Assembly: GCF_000002075.1 (NCBI RefSeq)
Contig: NW_004797295.1
Coordinates: 450,493 to 514,492 of the forward strand
Reading direction: 5' to 3'
Length of the DNA: 64,000 nucleotides
Source of the DNA: Aplysia californica
Taxonomy: Eukaryota; Mollusca; Gastropoda; Aplysiida; Aplysiidae
The position numbers and the translations under genes were made by a program. The notes beneath the pieces were generated by a model. That model saw only the letters and a list, made by a program, of their open reading frames with translations. It made no database searches and was not told the DNA's origin. The first letter of the stretch is position 1, and every line of letters starts with the position of its first letter. Of the stretch, positions 25,641 through 38,300 are shown in pieces.

Positions 25641-26587
25641 AAAACCACGCTGGTCACACCTGCCCAACGTCAGCGGGAGTTTAAGTTTAAGGACCTGACA
25701 CATGTACACTATGCAACTTCCATGCAGTTGGGTTGGGGTTTTTTTGGTACGGTAGACATTCACATTTAATTTTTGATTTTGAGCTAACAAAACTCACGTG
25801 GGTTACTTTGATTGCAATGAGAATACTACAATGTATTCCATTACTTCCATGACATTTTAGCTATACATGTCTTGCAACTTTTGTTGATTTTTCTTACAAC
25901 TTTTTGCAACTTTTGCTATTTTCAAATGCAACTTTCTCTGAGGACAGATTTTAAAAAAAAAAATAAAATGAAAGGCAGGTTCACTGCCAGCAGATGATCC
26001 CTTTACGCAGCGGCGATCGGACTGTCCACGAGTATGGGCGACAGTCTGTCAAGGAAGTTAGAGCACAAAACTGAAAGACGAGAGCGATGGTCGGGAAAAC
26101 GTAAGCGTCCTCGAGTTCATAGTTTGATGGAATGCAGTCTGACGCTTGCTTGTAGGCCCTCCATACCTTGTGTGTGATGTAAGATCAGGCGGACAGCTCA
26201 GGTGATTGGGGAAAGCAAGGCATTTATGAGTTCACTCCTTGGTGCGATCCCGTCTGGGGCGAACATTGTAAACGCTTACGGAGATGTGATTGCATTCATG
26301 AAATCGAGAGTGAATGATCCATGACGCAACGGACCGTACAATGATTGCACATTTTCGCTACTTGGTTGATGAGCTGAGCGCGCCCAGGTTCCTTTTTCTT
26401 TTTTCTTAATTCTTAATTAAATACAGGAGAAAAATAACCAAAAGTGGGATCTTAGCCGAATGTTGATCCTTCAGTGCGGGATCTTAGGGGTGACTATCAT
26501 ATAGTAAAAATTCTGTTTTTCCAAAACAGCAGGATCTTGGGCGAACCGGGACCATAAGCCGTGGGATATTAGGCGGAGACTACTGTA

Positions 26588-27663
26588 TTGCCCGTGTTTT
26601 TCAAGCTTGTAAAGGGAAAATTACATGGGCGTAGGGATTGAAGTGTCTGCTTACAACTCATATATATGCAAGTTTGAACATGGGTTGATCCAGCTGAATG
26701 ACGGTGGATTTTTGGTTTTCTATGAACACAATGATGCTTTGTCTGACTCAATGTGGAGGGCTGACTCGACCAACAACTCTCTGTTACAGAAATTTTGACA
26801 GGTGCGAAGTATTTGTACATGTTGAGCAAAGCCGTGTGCCACAACACAGCTTTCTCCCCCATAGGCACAATGGACACAGTTTACATAATATATTGTGACA
26901 TCAGGCATGTTTTTCTTTTGTAACCCCCCCCTAAATTTTACTAGGTTGAACATGGACATTACAGGATCATGCAAGATTAAGAAATGGTTTTGTCATAAAG
27001 GGCATATGTCAGGTTCTATAAATACTGTGCTAATTAGCAAGTAATAAATGCTGTCGCTTCAAAATGATAGCAAGTAGTAAGTGGTTGGCGGGTGCTCTGG
27101 TGTGGCTTGTTCCTTCTTTCCTATCAAACATCTATCGTCCTTTTCTCTCCGCCTCCTTTCTTTGTATGTTGCTGTTACTCTCTAGTAAAAACTCTAATCT
27201 TCGGCAATTTTTATGTTGCAAGTGCAAGATCAGCTCTTACCAAAAAGTGATAGTCAGGAAACATGTTCATGTGGCAAATGAATAGAGTCAACCACTTGGT
27301 CTGCACCGCCAACTTATCCAACCATAAAATATATAGTTTATAGTTTCTACCTGCTCTACACTAATATCTTTCTCCCCGTCTTGTTCACCTGGAGCCTGTC
27401 GCTTAGAAAAATGAATGCATGTTGTAATGTGTGGGACCAGAAGTGAAAAGCTAAGACTATTATAATAGTATTCAAATGTATGTGGTCAAGTCAGAAAAAA
27501 GAGCATCTTGCCCTTGGGTTTGATTATGTTTACCACCACATGAACATAATTGTTGTACTCGTTTGTTGGAATACAGTACATGTAGACAGTTTGAACGAGT
27601 TGTTTTCTTCCTGTGATGGGAAGTTTTGACAAGATTAGACCCTTACACTTACAGTGAACCATA
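26588..27663. other. Intergenic, no gene recognised
   Basis: Apart from the SINE fragment at 27085-27210, this is AT-rich sequence with only short chance frames. Confidence 0.5.
27085..27210 (+). repeat. SINE family 2, copy B (3'-truncated)
   Basis: TTGGCGGGTGCTCTGGTGTG, TTCTTTCCTATCAAACATCT and ACTCTAATCTTCGG match 10292-10400. The shared tail is missing. Confidence 0.65.
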
Positions 27664-28105
27664 TGTGTCACGACGCGGTGGAATCAGGCGCTCGTCAATT
27701 TTTGGGTATATGGAGTTATTGGTATGATCTTAAAGGTTTTTCATTTGCCTTGCTTTCGGTTTCTTAAAAAACCATTTAAATTTATCTTGAATAGAAGTCG
27801 AGATATTTGCGATTGAAAGATGTGGGGTCACCTGCTTTCAGAAGTAAAATTTGCGAGAAAATGGCCGCCCAAGTTTGGTGACTTCCATAGATTTAGAAAC
27901 CTTGGAAACTGCATATTTACTTTTTTGTACCTTTTATCAATGTTTTCCATAAAATCCACACTTAAAAGTAAAAGTGTTTTTGAATGGATATGCAAGGTGT
28001 TGAGCCAAAAAGAAAAAAATTTAATGTCCAGACTGGCCAAAAAATGCCTGATTTCTTGGATTTAATTATTTTGACGAGCGCCTGATTTCACAACGATGTC
28101 TCACA
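27664..28105 (+). mobile_element. TA-target MITE, GGCGCTCGTCAA family, copy 2 (complete)
   Basis: TGTGTCACGACGCGGTGGAA, then CAGGCGCTCGTCAA, at the left; TTGACGAGCGCCTGATTTCA and TGTCTCACA at the right; TA on both sides. 442 bp, uninterrupted, with terminal inverted repeats of about 37 bp. It carries an empty TTAA at the position where copy 4 has a 2-kb insertion. Confidence 0.88.
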
Positions 28106-28107
28106 TA

Positions 28108-28747
28108 TATGGTTTTTTTAGATTTCCATAAATTACCTGGTGCCATCTAGCATCCATTCCATATATGCATGTCAGTGTTTACATAAAAGAACTTCGCCAC
28201 TCATAGTCAAAGGGTATGTGAAGCTACTAGTGCATTGTAAACCAAACCCACAAAGAAATAAAAATCTGGTTTTCACTGTTTCAGGAGGATATAGAAAAGT
28301 GATTGTCAGAGTAGTCAGACAAACAATTTTATCGAACTTGTGAATGTCTTTTCCATAATTGTGTTTCATGCGTTTTGTTAGGATTTTTCACATACTAGGA
28401 TCAGGGTAGTGTCTTTCTAAACACAGCTTAGCGTGCTCCTTCAGCTGATCACCGCGCCCCTTTTTTTAAGCACTATTTGGGTACCATTGTGAGAGTTTGA
28501 CCGTGGACTAATTGAGACATAACCAGCTTTTTATAGGTAGAACCCACAGGTACACAGTGATGTGTGGATTTGAGACTCAACAAATTCAGATGTACGCCAT
28601 GCTCTTATTGATGACCAACGGATCAACTATAAATAATACTGATACCAGTAACCTGCCACAAACACACAAACACTTTGCACATACCCCAAGCTCAGCACAT
28701 CTTGGATCCTAAAATGAAAAAGCTCCATTTTGCTATGTATATATATA
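28108..28747. other. Intergenic, no gene recognised
   Basis: Short frames only; ends in a (TA)n run next to the following element. Confidence 0.5.
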
Positions 28748-28749
28748 TA

Positions 28750-29093
28750 TAGTGGAAACCTGATATAACAGGGACGGTGGGACCAAAGAAAAAGTCCTGT
28801 TAAATCAGAAATGCAGTGGAAGTAAGTATTTGTGGACTAATCCAGCTGTATTTAATCATGGGTAGTTTCCCTTGCCACAAGTACCCATGAACAGCACACT
28901 GAGTGGTCATGTGGTAGGCCAGTGAAAAGACACATTATGCGTGCGCGTAGCGAGGCTTGGGGCTAGATCGAAGTCTGCAGCACACCACAGCCCTCTCTCG
29001 CTTCATCCACTGCGTATGGTTGCAGTGGCGTGGCTTGTGTACTCTCTCTCTCTCCCTCCCTCCCTCCCTCCCTCTCTTTCTCTCTCTCTCCCT

Positions 29094-29130
<37 letters not shown>

Positions 29131-29287
29131 GTTAACAAGCCTTTGTCCCTGCTATATCCGATTGAGCTCCGATGGGGCCGTTATTGCCTATAATAACTTT
29201 TAGTAGAGACACAGAGTAGAAAAAAACGGGGACTTAAAAAATCCCTGTTACATGTATTACCGGTCCTGTTATATGCCGTTTCCACTG
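28750..29287 (+). mobile_element. Pogo-like MITE with GTGGAAAC ends, 538 bp
   Basis: The left end TAGTGGAAACCTGATATAAC and right end GTTATATGCCGTTTCCACTG are inverted repeats beside TA. The inner words AACAGGGAC and GGTCCTGTTA pair too. It contains a CT/CCCT-rich tract at 29041-29127. No coding potential. Confidence 0.8.
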
Positions 29288-29289
29288 TA

Positions 29290-29835
29290 TCATTCTTTGG
29301 ATGTAGGTGGAACATTTGAACTCAGTCCTAAGACATAAAGATGGTAAGTTGTATAAAGGTCGGCAGCTGTGAACAAAACGGGACAACAAATGCAATAAAA
29401 GGAAAAGCAAATTTTATTTCTTAAAATCCACACTCAAACTTTGAATGCCATTCTTTTATTTTTTCCCACATCCTGGAGCCTTGACCTTGACTACAAAGAT
29501 CAAGATTTGAAAGCACTTCAATCAATGAATTATTAAAGAATTAACAGATATACATTAAAAAAAAGGTAATGCAGTTTGATATGATACTTCTACACAGACC
29601 ATAGTACATCCGATTCCTGATCTGTAGGTCTCTGCAGACCCTGTGGCTGTAGGGCAATGATGTGAATTCTCATGGAGGGAGGTGGGTTTGTTTGTTTTTT
29701 TACATTACCACCAATTTGTAACCTCTATTGATTCAAACGATACTAATAGTAGGCCTACTATAAAAGTTGTTGCTTAGAACTTGGCGAGATGGGTGAGCAT
29801 TAAATACAACTGCAAACCTTTTCATGAGGTTAGAT

Positions 29836-29877
<42 letters not shown>

Positions 29878-30735
29878 TTTTTTTCAAACGGCAGACTTAT
29901 AAAAATTTTAATTACGAGCAGCAACAAGAAACCCGAGACTTTCAATGCAGAACACGTGTGCATCTGAAGAGCATGAAGTGTTGCCAGATATCTGCAACAA
30001 ACACAAATAAATAAAAGGCATATTTCGTGTCAGTAAAGAGTTAGCTAGTACTAGTACTTGCAGATGTCTTGTTTAGGTAGGCCTACTTGGGTTTTTACCT
30101 CTTTCAGCCCTGGTCTGATTTTAAAGAGTTGAATCTTTTTGGCTGGCAATACTGACATGTCAAAGATAGAGGTTTTTTTAAAAATCTCCAATTTCAGAAC
30201 AAACCAGTCGGCTTCAGATCTATGAAATCAAGTACGCTAACACTACTTTCACTAACAATGTAAAAGCAACATCAGCATTTTTCCAAATTTCTCATGGATC
30301 AATAAAGTTTTTCTCAAATTATTAGTATTAGTAGAAAGTCCCGAGTCTCTTGTTCTGGGAGACACAAGTACTTGCTTGTTTTCACAACAAAAACTGGCAC
30401 ATGACATTTCGGCAATAACTCAATTATAATTTATTGACGAGTAGACAAATAAAAATTACAAACACACAATGATGTGTAGGACCCACCACTGGAATATTCA
30501 ATGCACACTACTACCAGTTTTTACTTAAACAGCCACCCAAAGTAGTTCAGCTACTGCCATACACTCACACAATCAGTCTGCATGGGGGGGGGAGGGGGGG
30601 TGTGAAACAATTTCAGACAAAAAGCACCAGTTCATAAGGCATCTACGTTTACATACTTTTTCCATTGCTTTTTGTCCATGGCAGTGCTATGTGATTAGTA
30701 CTAAGAAAGCAGATTTTTCAATTATTTCAACGTAA
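29290..30735. other. Intergenic, no gene recognised; (TA)n at 29842-29873
   Basis: AT-rich sequence. On the minus strand an AATAAA lies near 29418-29423 and another near 30431, but both are over 4.9 kb beyond the stop of the minus-strand gene and cannot be tied to it. Confidence 0.5.
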
Positions 30736-30826
30736 TACAGTCAAACCTCGTACCGCCAGCCCTGCTTACCGGTACCACCAGATTTTGCCAATGTTTGAAA
30801 ATTCAACGCCCTATATAAACATAGTA

Positions 30827-32206
30827 CAGTATAACATGGATAGGTCAAACACAGAGGACTCGAAATCACGCATCCGCCTAGGTAGCGTAAACACGGCCTC
30901 GCGGGCACTCATGGCCTTCCGACCGCGTGGTATCGGTGAAATCGGGGTAATTCCGATCGCTGTTTCTTTGCTCTTTCGCAATAAAACACCAAGCGCCGTA
31001 CACCTTGTAAAAGTTCAGCTTTTCCTCGTTACAATGGTGTAAGTTGTTTTTATGTCCGATTAGTAGGAGCTGGAGAATCGCCGACGAAAGCGAAGCCCCT
31101 CGCGGTCGGAATGCGTGGTCGGCCGGTTGAAAAATTGACACGGGTGCATTCAAATGCTTCGTGGAACGAGGAATGATTAAATACCGTCTTTTCATTGGCG
31201 GAGAACTGTAGAGCTCTAAACGGGCTTTCCCGTGATATGTGTTTTGCCTTTGGCGTCTAAATAGAAAGCTTTTAAAAATACTGTCAAAATGTTTAAAGAT
31301 CTCTTTTTACCCCTAATATGTAAAAATACCGGCTTAAAAAATAAATTTAATAAAAGATCAGCTTATTTCCTATTAGAATAAAGTAATCAGTTTGGAATTA
31401 TTTTTCATCAATCCTTCCGCGAGACTCAGAAAGCATGTGACCCCGCACGCGAGGTACACTACAGTATAGAGCCGACTCGCTCGCCGCGGGGCCCGGTGCG
31501 GCGCCGGCCGGGTCAACGTTTGGTGTTTTTGTCGAAATAACGACAGATCTAGCTTACGATTATTATCGTTTATATTGCTGCTCATTTATATTATGTATGT
31601 GATTGTAAGCCTACTTGTGTGTGCATGTGCGTGCACGTGTGTGTGTGTTTGTGTGTGTGTGCGTGTGTGTGCGTGTACTCGTGGTGGAACACCAAACCAA
31701 TGTGCCAGGATCTGGACAATAAAGATGTATCTTATCTTATCTTATCTTATCATCGTGTTTGAGGCAATAAAGTACTGATTTGTAATGATCTCAGTCTTGA
31801 AAAAAATTATGCTCCATATATTTGTTATAGTGATTGTACTCTGTTAATGTGGAGATGTTTAGTGCTCTTGGTACTTTTTTATTGTCTGTCAAACATGGGG
31901 TTGCAGCCAGTGACTGACTTTAACAAATTTGATCAAATTTTAAACAACTACCATTTTCTTAAAAATTGACCGAGAGGTTAACGAATGGTACCAAAATGCT
32001 CAGTGGATATAAGCCTTTCAAATGGAACTGATAAATTTGGCATAAAACTACTTTGAAAATTTAGTTTCTGGTACCTAATCCGCCAAACTGTGCCTGCAGT
32101 CCCATTTTTTTCTTCTTCTTTAGTTTTGTAAGATCTCCCTCTAACTACAGATCCATCGAACTACCGAGGCTGGTCCCAACGAATTCGAGCTATCCATGTT
32201 ACACTG
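30827..32206 (+). mobile_element. Nested pogo-like element with CAGTATAACATGGATAG ends
   Basis: CAGTATAACATGGATAGGTC at the left; GAGCTATCCATGTTACACTG at the right; TA at 30825-30826 and 32207-32208. Its interior is locally GC-rich (about 30880-31150 and 31480-31510) and holds a (TG)n tract (31612-31680). Confidence 0.75.
31681..31752 (+). repeat. Probable non-LTR retroelement 3' end with TCTTA-repeat tail
   Basis: GGATCTGGACAATAAAGATG is followed by (TATCT/TCTTA)n. Tails of this kind close many LINE and SINE copies. No upstream coding part was recognised. Confidence 0.4.
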
Positions 32207-32709
32207 TACTTAGTACCTGTGCCTTCACACTGCCATCCGCTGTCTGTTTTGTAGGGAACTTACCAATTTGCCCCATTCTATCACCAGCAAACTGGCAACC
32301 TACCTACACAGTATATGTCACACAGCACCCATCATTGGCTGCTTGATAATCTCTTTCCCACACACGTCTCTGTGAGTTCAGCCTATTTCTAGCGGTTTTT
32401 TGCCGATTTATGAAAATACTATTATTTTTAATAAGCTTTGGAAAAAAAAAATTTCTTTAAAAACTTTTAATGAAATTTTAAAGTCGCCTGCAAAACCACC
32501 AAAAGAACTGCGCCACCTCTGCCTGTCGGCAAAAAAAATTGGCATCGCCAGATATCCGCCCTGGCACGCACCAGTGAGGTTTTTTGTATTGTGAGGAATC
32601 AGGCTCAAGTCTTAGTGAAAGGTCTGAGACGGTCCTGGTCCAAGCACTGATGAGTATCATGTAAAAAAAAAAAAAACACCAAAAAATTGTACATCTACAG
32701 GGTCTTTAA

Positions 32710-33750
32710 CTCATTCGCTACGCCGAGCCGTGGAGGGCGGCGCGGCTCAAGTGCCGTCAGTACGTTAAGCCGCCCCCGGCGGCTCGAGAACCGACGTTCA
32801 ATTTTAGCTTGGTTTCTATTCCAATCCACTTATCCATGTTAAAATAAAGGTCATAATATAATGTTGACTTCCGGGTCAAGCGTTTCCACCGAAAATCGGA
32901 AGTTTTGATTCAGTTTTGAAACATGATTTCGTAGTTTATTCGACTTTGTTTTATCGCGAAGCCCAAATTATATCCCAGAAACCAGTCTTAGTACTTTTAC
33001 ACAACAAAATGTATAATTATTTTGCTCACTAAAGAAGTGTAGGTCTCTTCTTTATAATATTGATACTATTGGACGCAAATTGCCGGTGCATTGTAATTGA
33101 GAAATCAATATTTTTGAGTGCTAGATCTAGGCCTAGATCTAAATAGTCAAAATGTCTTTTTCTCCCCAAAATCACTACTTTTGGGTGAAATATATCAAAA
33201 AGTACCACTCAAGACATGTATAGGTTTATTTCAAATGCAATTCTGAATAATTCCATATAAGTTACGCATATTTTTTTCTGTTTGTGATCCTTTTTCCAAA
33301 ATTATTTAAAAAATTTTTTTTTTTCAATATCGGATGTTATGATCCAAATGTACAAATATTATGGAATGTATGTAAATAACTGCACATTTTTCAATATTTT
33401 CCTGTTCTATATACAGTTATGGTTATTTTGAGGTATCATTTGACTAGGTGCAAACATGTTTTTTTAGTTTCACCTGAGATTATTTTTTTTTTTTTTTTCC
33501 AATTTTATCCGCATCCAATCACAATTGTGTTGCATAATCGCCTCTTACAGGAACCAAAGTTGAAAAATACGAAAAATAAATAATGCAGGTGTATTCTACA
33601 AACCATACTGAAAATGTTGGTATATAATATGTTGATATTTATTTGAATTTATGGCCCCCAAGACCTGTGAACTGCGCACTAGTCATCATCTCATTTCGCC
33701 CTCCCGAAAAGAATTCGTCCACAAGCCGAAAATAATACGTAGCGAATGAG
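32710..33750. mobile_element. TTAA-target MITE with CTCATTCGCTACG ends, 1041 bp
   Basis: TTAA (32706-32709), CTCATTCGCTACG..., ...CGTAGCGAATGAG, TTAA (33751-33754): a perfect 13-bp inverted repeat and a TTAA duplication, diagnostic of piggyBac-type transposition. No coding frame. It is nested in 30738-34026. Confidence 0.92.
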
Positions 33751-34028
33751 TTAAAATATATAGATTAGCTTATGATCTGGCAGATCTGAATTAACGTAAA
33801 GGGTAAAGGTCAACTGAAGCTGCACATGTAACTAGTTGCTACTCGTTTTTTCCCTGCGAATTGCAATCTCAGGAGCCAGATCGACTCACAGTTAGTTTGT
33901 CTCTGGTCTCTACCAGTCTGCCACGAATCAAGTTGGCAATCGGTGCTATCCTGTTATACCACCAGCCCTGATGTACCACGGACTTCATGCTTGTTCATAG
34001 GTAGGCCGTATCACGGGGTTTGACTGTA

Positions 34029-35392
34029 ATTCACCATAGAGAGCATAACTTCAGTTCAACCAAAGCAAGATTTAAAGATATATACTTCATTAATCTTCCT
34101 TTTTGAAGAAAAGAACAATAATAATGACACGTTTGTAGCAATCTGTCCTGTAAACTACAACTACAATTTCAATACCTGGTTCATTTCTTCACGCATAATT
34201 AAACACATCTTTTTACTATAGGCCTAACTGCTATAAATGTCTTCGTCTCACTTGCATTTTCAACAAACCTTTAAATGAAAGAAAACCTTTGATTTAACTA
34301 ATATTTCTAATTTTAAAAACTTTCACCAGAAACTATTAATGCAGGCCACCCTGACAGATCATTCAGAAGTTCTAGGAAGCACTTATCCACACATATAAGG
34401 GCTTTGAATTTAAAGCAGCTCTAAAAGGGAAGGGAACGGAGGAGAAAAAAGAGATGAACTTTACTCAATACGCAGAAAGTAAGAAGTTTTCCCCCTACTC
34501 TAACATTATTTTACAAAATACAAGTACCACAGTACTCAAAAAGTACTTGCAGAATCTTGTAAAAAGTATTTATCTAACACATAATCAAAACTTTAAATTA
34601 AAGGACACATGGGTGGTTGTTACAATGCCATTCAACAGTGGCACTTCATTTTAAACAGCATTTCCCTGAGGCAAAAATTGACTAAAATAATAGAGGCAAT
34701 TATGCATCATCCTGGATCATTGATCAGCAATCATTGTCATGGGAAGAAAATCATATAAAAATTTGTCAATATTAATCTTAAATTAAAAAGAATACGGTAG
34801 TCTCCACTTAAGACCCCAAATTCCTAAAACCTGTTCACTTGAAATCACATTAAGCTTTTACCCCCCTAAAAAGTATCTCCTTAGATTCTGCTTTTGACTG
34901 ATCAAAATTTTCTATAGAGAGAGAAAAACATGAGAGCCTCTGCACTGCTGAACCAACGTCTCTCAGATTCACAAAAGTTTCCACTTCACTAAATACTGTG
35001 ACCCCACATTGCTGTGCCCCAATTGCCTTACCCAATGTGAAGCTCTGAAATTCACTTGGCACAGTGGTGTAACTTTTTACTCTGACAAATGCCTTAATAA
35101 TGCCCACAGGTCAACTACCTCAATGCTGGAATGTTAGAGACTTTATGGGAGAACGTGGAGAAGGGAGGAAAGAAGAATAGCAGAAAATAATTTTGCCCTC
35201 GTTAAAGTGGTACCCCAAGTAGCTCTTTGTAATCCAGATGAGACTGAGACCATATTCACTTTACATCCTCCATTTTGATAATTCTTGAAAACTGGAACCT
35301 TTGAGGTGATAACTGTTGTGTAGATCTGTGATATAACAATTGATGCTGTCTTAATGTATCACAGTACAGCCAAGTCTACCCATTGGATTTAT
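34029..35392. other. Intergenic / 3' UTR of the minus-strand gene
   Basis: AT-rich. At 34797-34850 there is GGTAGTCTCCACTTAAGACC, a decayed end of the CAGTAGTCTCCGCCTAAG family. At 35110-35187 (plus) an exon-like frame was noticed (see findings). No obvious polyadenylation signal close to the stop at 35393. Confidence 0.5.
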
Positions 35393-38300
35393 CTACATAT
35401 TCTCTTCCTGTTCATCAACTGAAGAGAGGTTTGAGAGAGTGATGGACTTGGCGTTGGGGCAGTTGGTCTGGATCACACTGAGTGCGTACGGATGAACACG
35501 AGTGCAGTCTAAGTTCAAGAGCTGAAGGTATGGCACCTTGAGTTCTGCTATTCCTATGAAAACAAGATAAACAGTAATTTCAGTTTTTTTGTTTCCTTTT
35601 AAAGCTGTCATATAAAATGATTTTTACAAAGGAATAAGTAGAACTACATCATGTGGGGGGAAAAAGGGGGAGGGGCACTACAAATAAACACCAATCTCTA
35701 ATCAACAGGACAGCTTCAATGGGTTTCACATATTCTTCTGTTAAAAAATGAAAGAAAACAAAAATCCACTTAGAAACTAAAATTGATGCTTTTAGACTAT
35801 CAATCTAAGGGTGCCCCCCCACCCCCACCAAGGGTGCCCCCACCCCTTCCTTTCCACGCTGAGGTAATCCCATAAAGTGAATAAATTAACTTACTCTGTA
35901 ACCTCCGCTGTTACCACCATTTAAACATTTTTTTTTGGCTAATACATGCAAAACGGTGAGTCCAAAGAGAATACATTATACTGAGATTTTACTGTCATCG
36001 ATTTCAAAATTTTAACTGCATGAAAGAAATACACATTGTAATATTGTAATACAGAAATTATTTTACGGTAACCAAAAATAAAGTATATCAAATTAAAAAA
36101 CTGCGAAGACTGATTGCAAAGACTGGTATCAACGACCAGGTGTTTAAAAAGTTTAAACTGTACTAAGCATAAGATTAAAATTAACTGTCAATGGACATTT
36201 GTACATACCTTTGTCACCAATGATAGTTCTGCTTAAATTCAACTTGGTAAGGTTTAAACATTTGTTCAGAATTCCTTGCTTCAGAAAGTCACCTGTCACA
36301 CTGACCAGAAAGGACAAAAATTGACAGCATTATGATTTTGACAATTGGCAAATCCTGTCAATTGAAGTTATTCACAATTCTGAAATCTATCAACACTATT
36401 TTAATTTACTGAGGATAAAAAAGGAGTAATCTCAATCTTTTCAGCTCTACAGAGGGACTGTCACAGACAATCTTTCAAAATTTATCGTCTTTTTTAATCT
36501 ACAATAACAATAAAATAGGTGGCACGCATGATAAGTTACTTTCCCTAACCATAAAATGAGTGAAGAACATTATATCATCAAAGCACTACCATAATAGAGT
36601 ATGTCTAACTTAACCTGAATTCAAACTGAACTAACATGGCATTCATATACAATGACATTCCACCTATTCATAAAACTAGGTACCCCACACCCCCGCCTCT
36701 GCGCAGTTGAAAGCGTGTAGGAAGCTCGAAATTTGATCATTTTTAATCAATCATAATTCATCTCCTTTGACACCAATCTTCACCCCGTTTCAAACTAAGT
36801 CAGTCCAACTATTGTTTTTAGCTAAAAATCAAACTATTGTGAACGGCACGGAACGATATATTGTATAGTAAGCTATCTAAAAAGATCACCAAAATGCTCG
36901 GGAATGCGCTTTCCGCGTCCATTTTCATGCCGGTTGTTGACCAAGAAATATGGGGAGTTTTGGAACCTATTTTTAGAATGGAAATCTCAAAGTCTGACCA
37001 ACGATTGGTCGAAAGCGGAAGCTTCTGCCCAATTTTATATTTTTGGAAAATAATCATCGTTTTGAAACGAAAATGGGCTCTGCCCGGGCGGGAGCTTCTG
37101 CCCAGTTTTGTATTTTTGATTAAAAAATCGTTTTAAGATTCTTTCCAATTAAAAAAAAGGAATTAGAATTAGGGAGTTTTTGTGTGTGTTAGTGTATCTG
37201 ATCTGTCATTGTTGAATATTTACTTTATTAATAATTAATGCCTCATTTTATCACAGATTTGATTGCAGAAATGGATTCCTGGCCCAAAAACACATTCAAA
37301 AACAGAAAAAGAGTACAGTAGCCATTTGACATCATGTTCAAGAATGTCTGAAATACAGTAAAAGACATTCATACTATGAGACACGATGCAGTGGAATCAG
37401 GTGTCCGTCATATTTTTCGGCATATAGAGTTATTGGTATCATTTAATAGGTTGTTCATTTGCCTTGCTTTCCATGAAAAAATTATCCATTTATCTTGAAT
37501 AGAAGTCAAGATATTTGCGATTGAAGGAGGTGGGGTCGGCTGGTTTCAGAGGTAAAATTAGCTAGAAAATGGCCGCCAAAGTTTGGTGACTTCCATAGCT
37601 TAAGAGTCTTTGGAAACTGCAAATTAAAATTTGTTGTGCTTTTAATCAACGTTTTTCCATAAAATCCACACATAAAGGTGTTTTTGAATAGCCATACAAG
37701 GTGTTGCACCAAAAAACAAAAATTTGACAAAAATTTCCAAGCTGCCCGAAAAATGCCGCCGATTTCTTTAATTATTTTGACAAGCGCTTGATTTCACCAC
37801 GAGGCCTCACCTATTTTGATTTTAACAACAAAAAAGTCATTTACCTTGTACCAGACAAACTGAGTTCAGTCAAATTCTTGAAATCTGAGAAATTACAACA
37901 AAGTGAGAGTGATTAACAAGTAACATGAATTAAAAACTTTTTTTTGGAACAAAATGTAGATGAGAAAATTCAAGAACCACAGGCACAATATAATGTTTCC
38001 ACAGAACCATACTACCTCCATTGGTGAGAAGAATATTTTCACAACAGTAGTCTTCACCTAGACGCATGCCACACAAAAGCACGCTCCGCTCAAACGCATG
38101 CTTTCATCACTTGACAGGTTTTTTTTACAAGTATACAATTTAGACGTAAAAACACGCGGTCAGTTCTTCTAAACGCATGCTTCGATTCGCGAAACACGCT
38201 GACAGGTAAAGCTTGACAGGGAAATTTTCACTGCAGCCTCCACAGCTTCAATTTAATAAGACAAGCCTAGACACCTAGACAACAGGACAGCCTACCTGTA

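Larger units (their letters stand above)
24549..26585 (+). mobile_element. Pogo-like element, CAGTAGTCTCCGCCTAAG family, 2.04 kb, with nested insert
   Basis: The ends CAGTAGTCTCCGCCTAAG and TAGGCGGAGACTACTG (reading GGGATATTAGGCGGAG...) are inverted repeats flanked by TA at 24547-24548 and 26586-26587. Subterminal GGGATCTTAGGC-like words repeat at both ends (24596, 24611, 26443, 26479). It carries a 500-bp foreign insert at 25141-25640 and a fold-back hairpin at 24778-24840. No transposase was recognised. A related end-truncated copy is at 60763. Confidence 0.82.
30738..34026 (+). mobile_element. Composite pogo-like element with CAGTCAAACCTCG ends (3.3 kb, two nested elements)
   Basis: CAGTCAAACCTCGTACCG at the left and ATCACGGGGTTTGACTG at the right form terminal inverted repeats, with TA outside both. 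Most of its length is two later insertions: 30827-32206 and 32710-33750. ACCAGCCCTGATGTACCACG near the right mirrors CCAGCCCTGCTTACCGGTAC near the left in direct orientation. No transposase was recognised. Confidence 0.75.
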
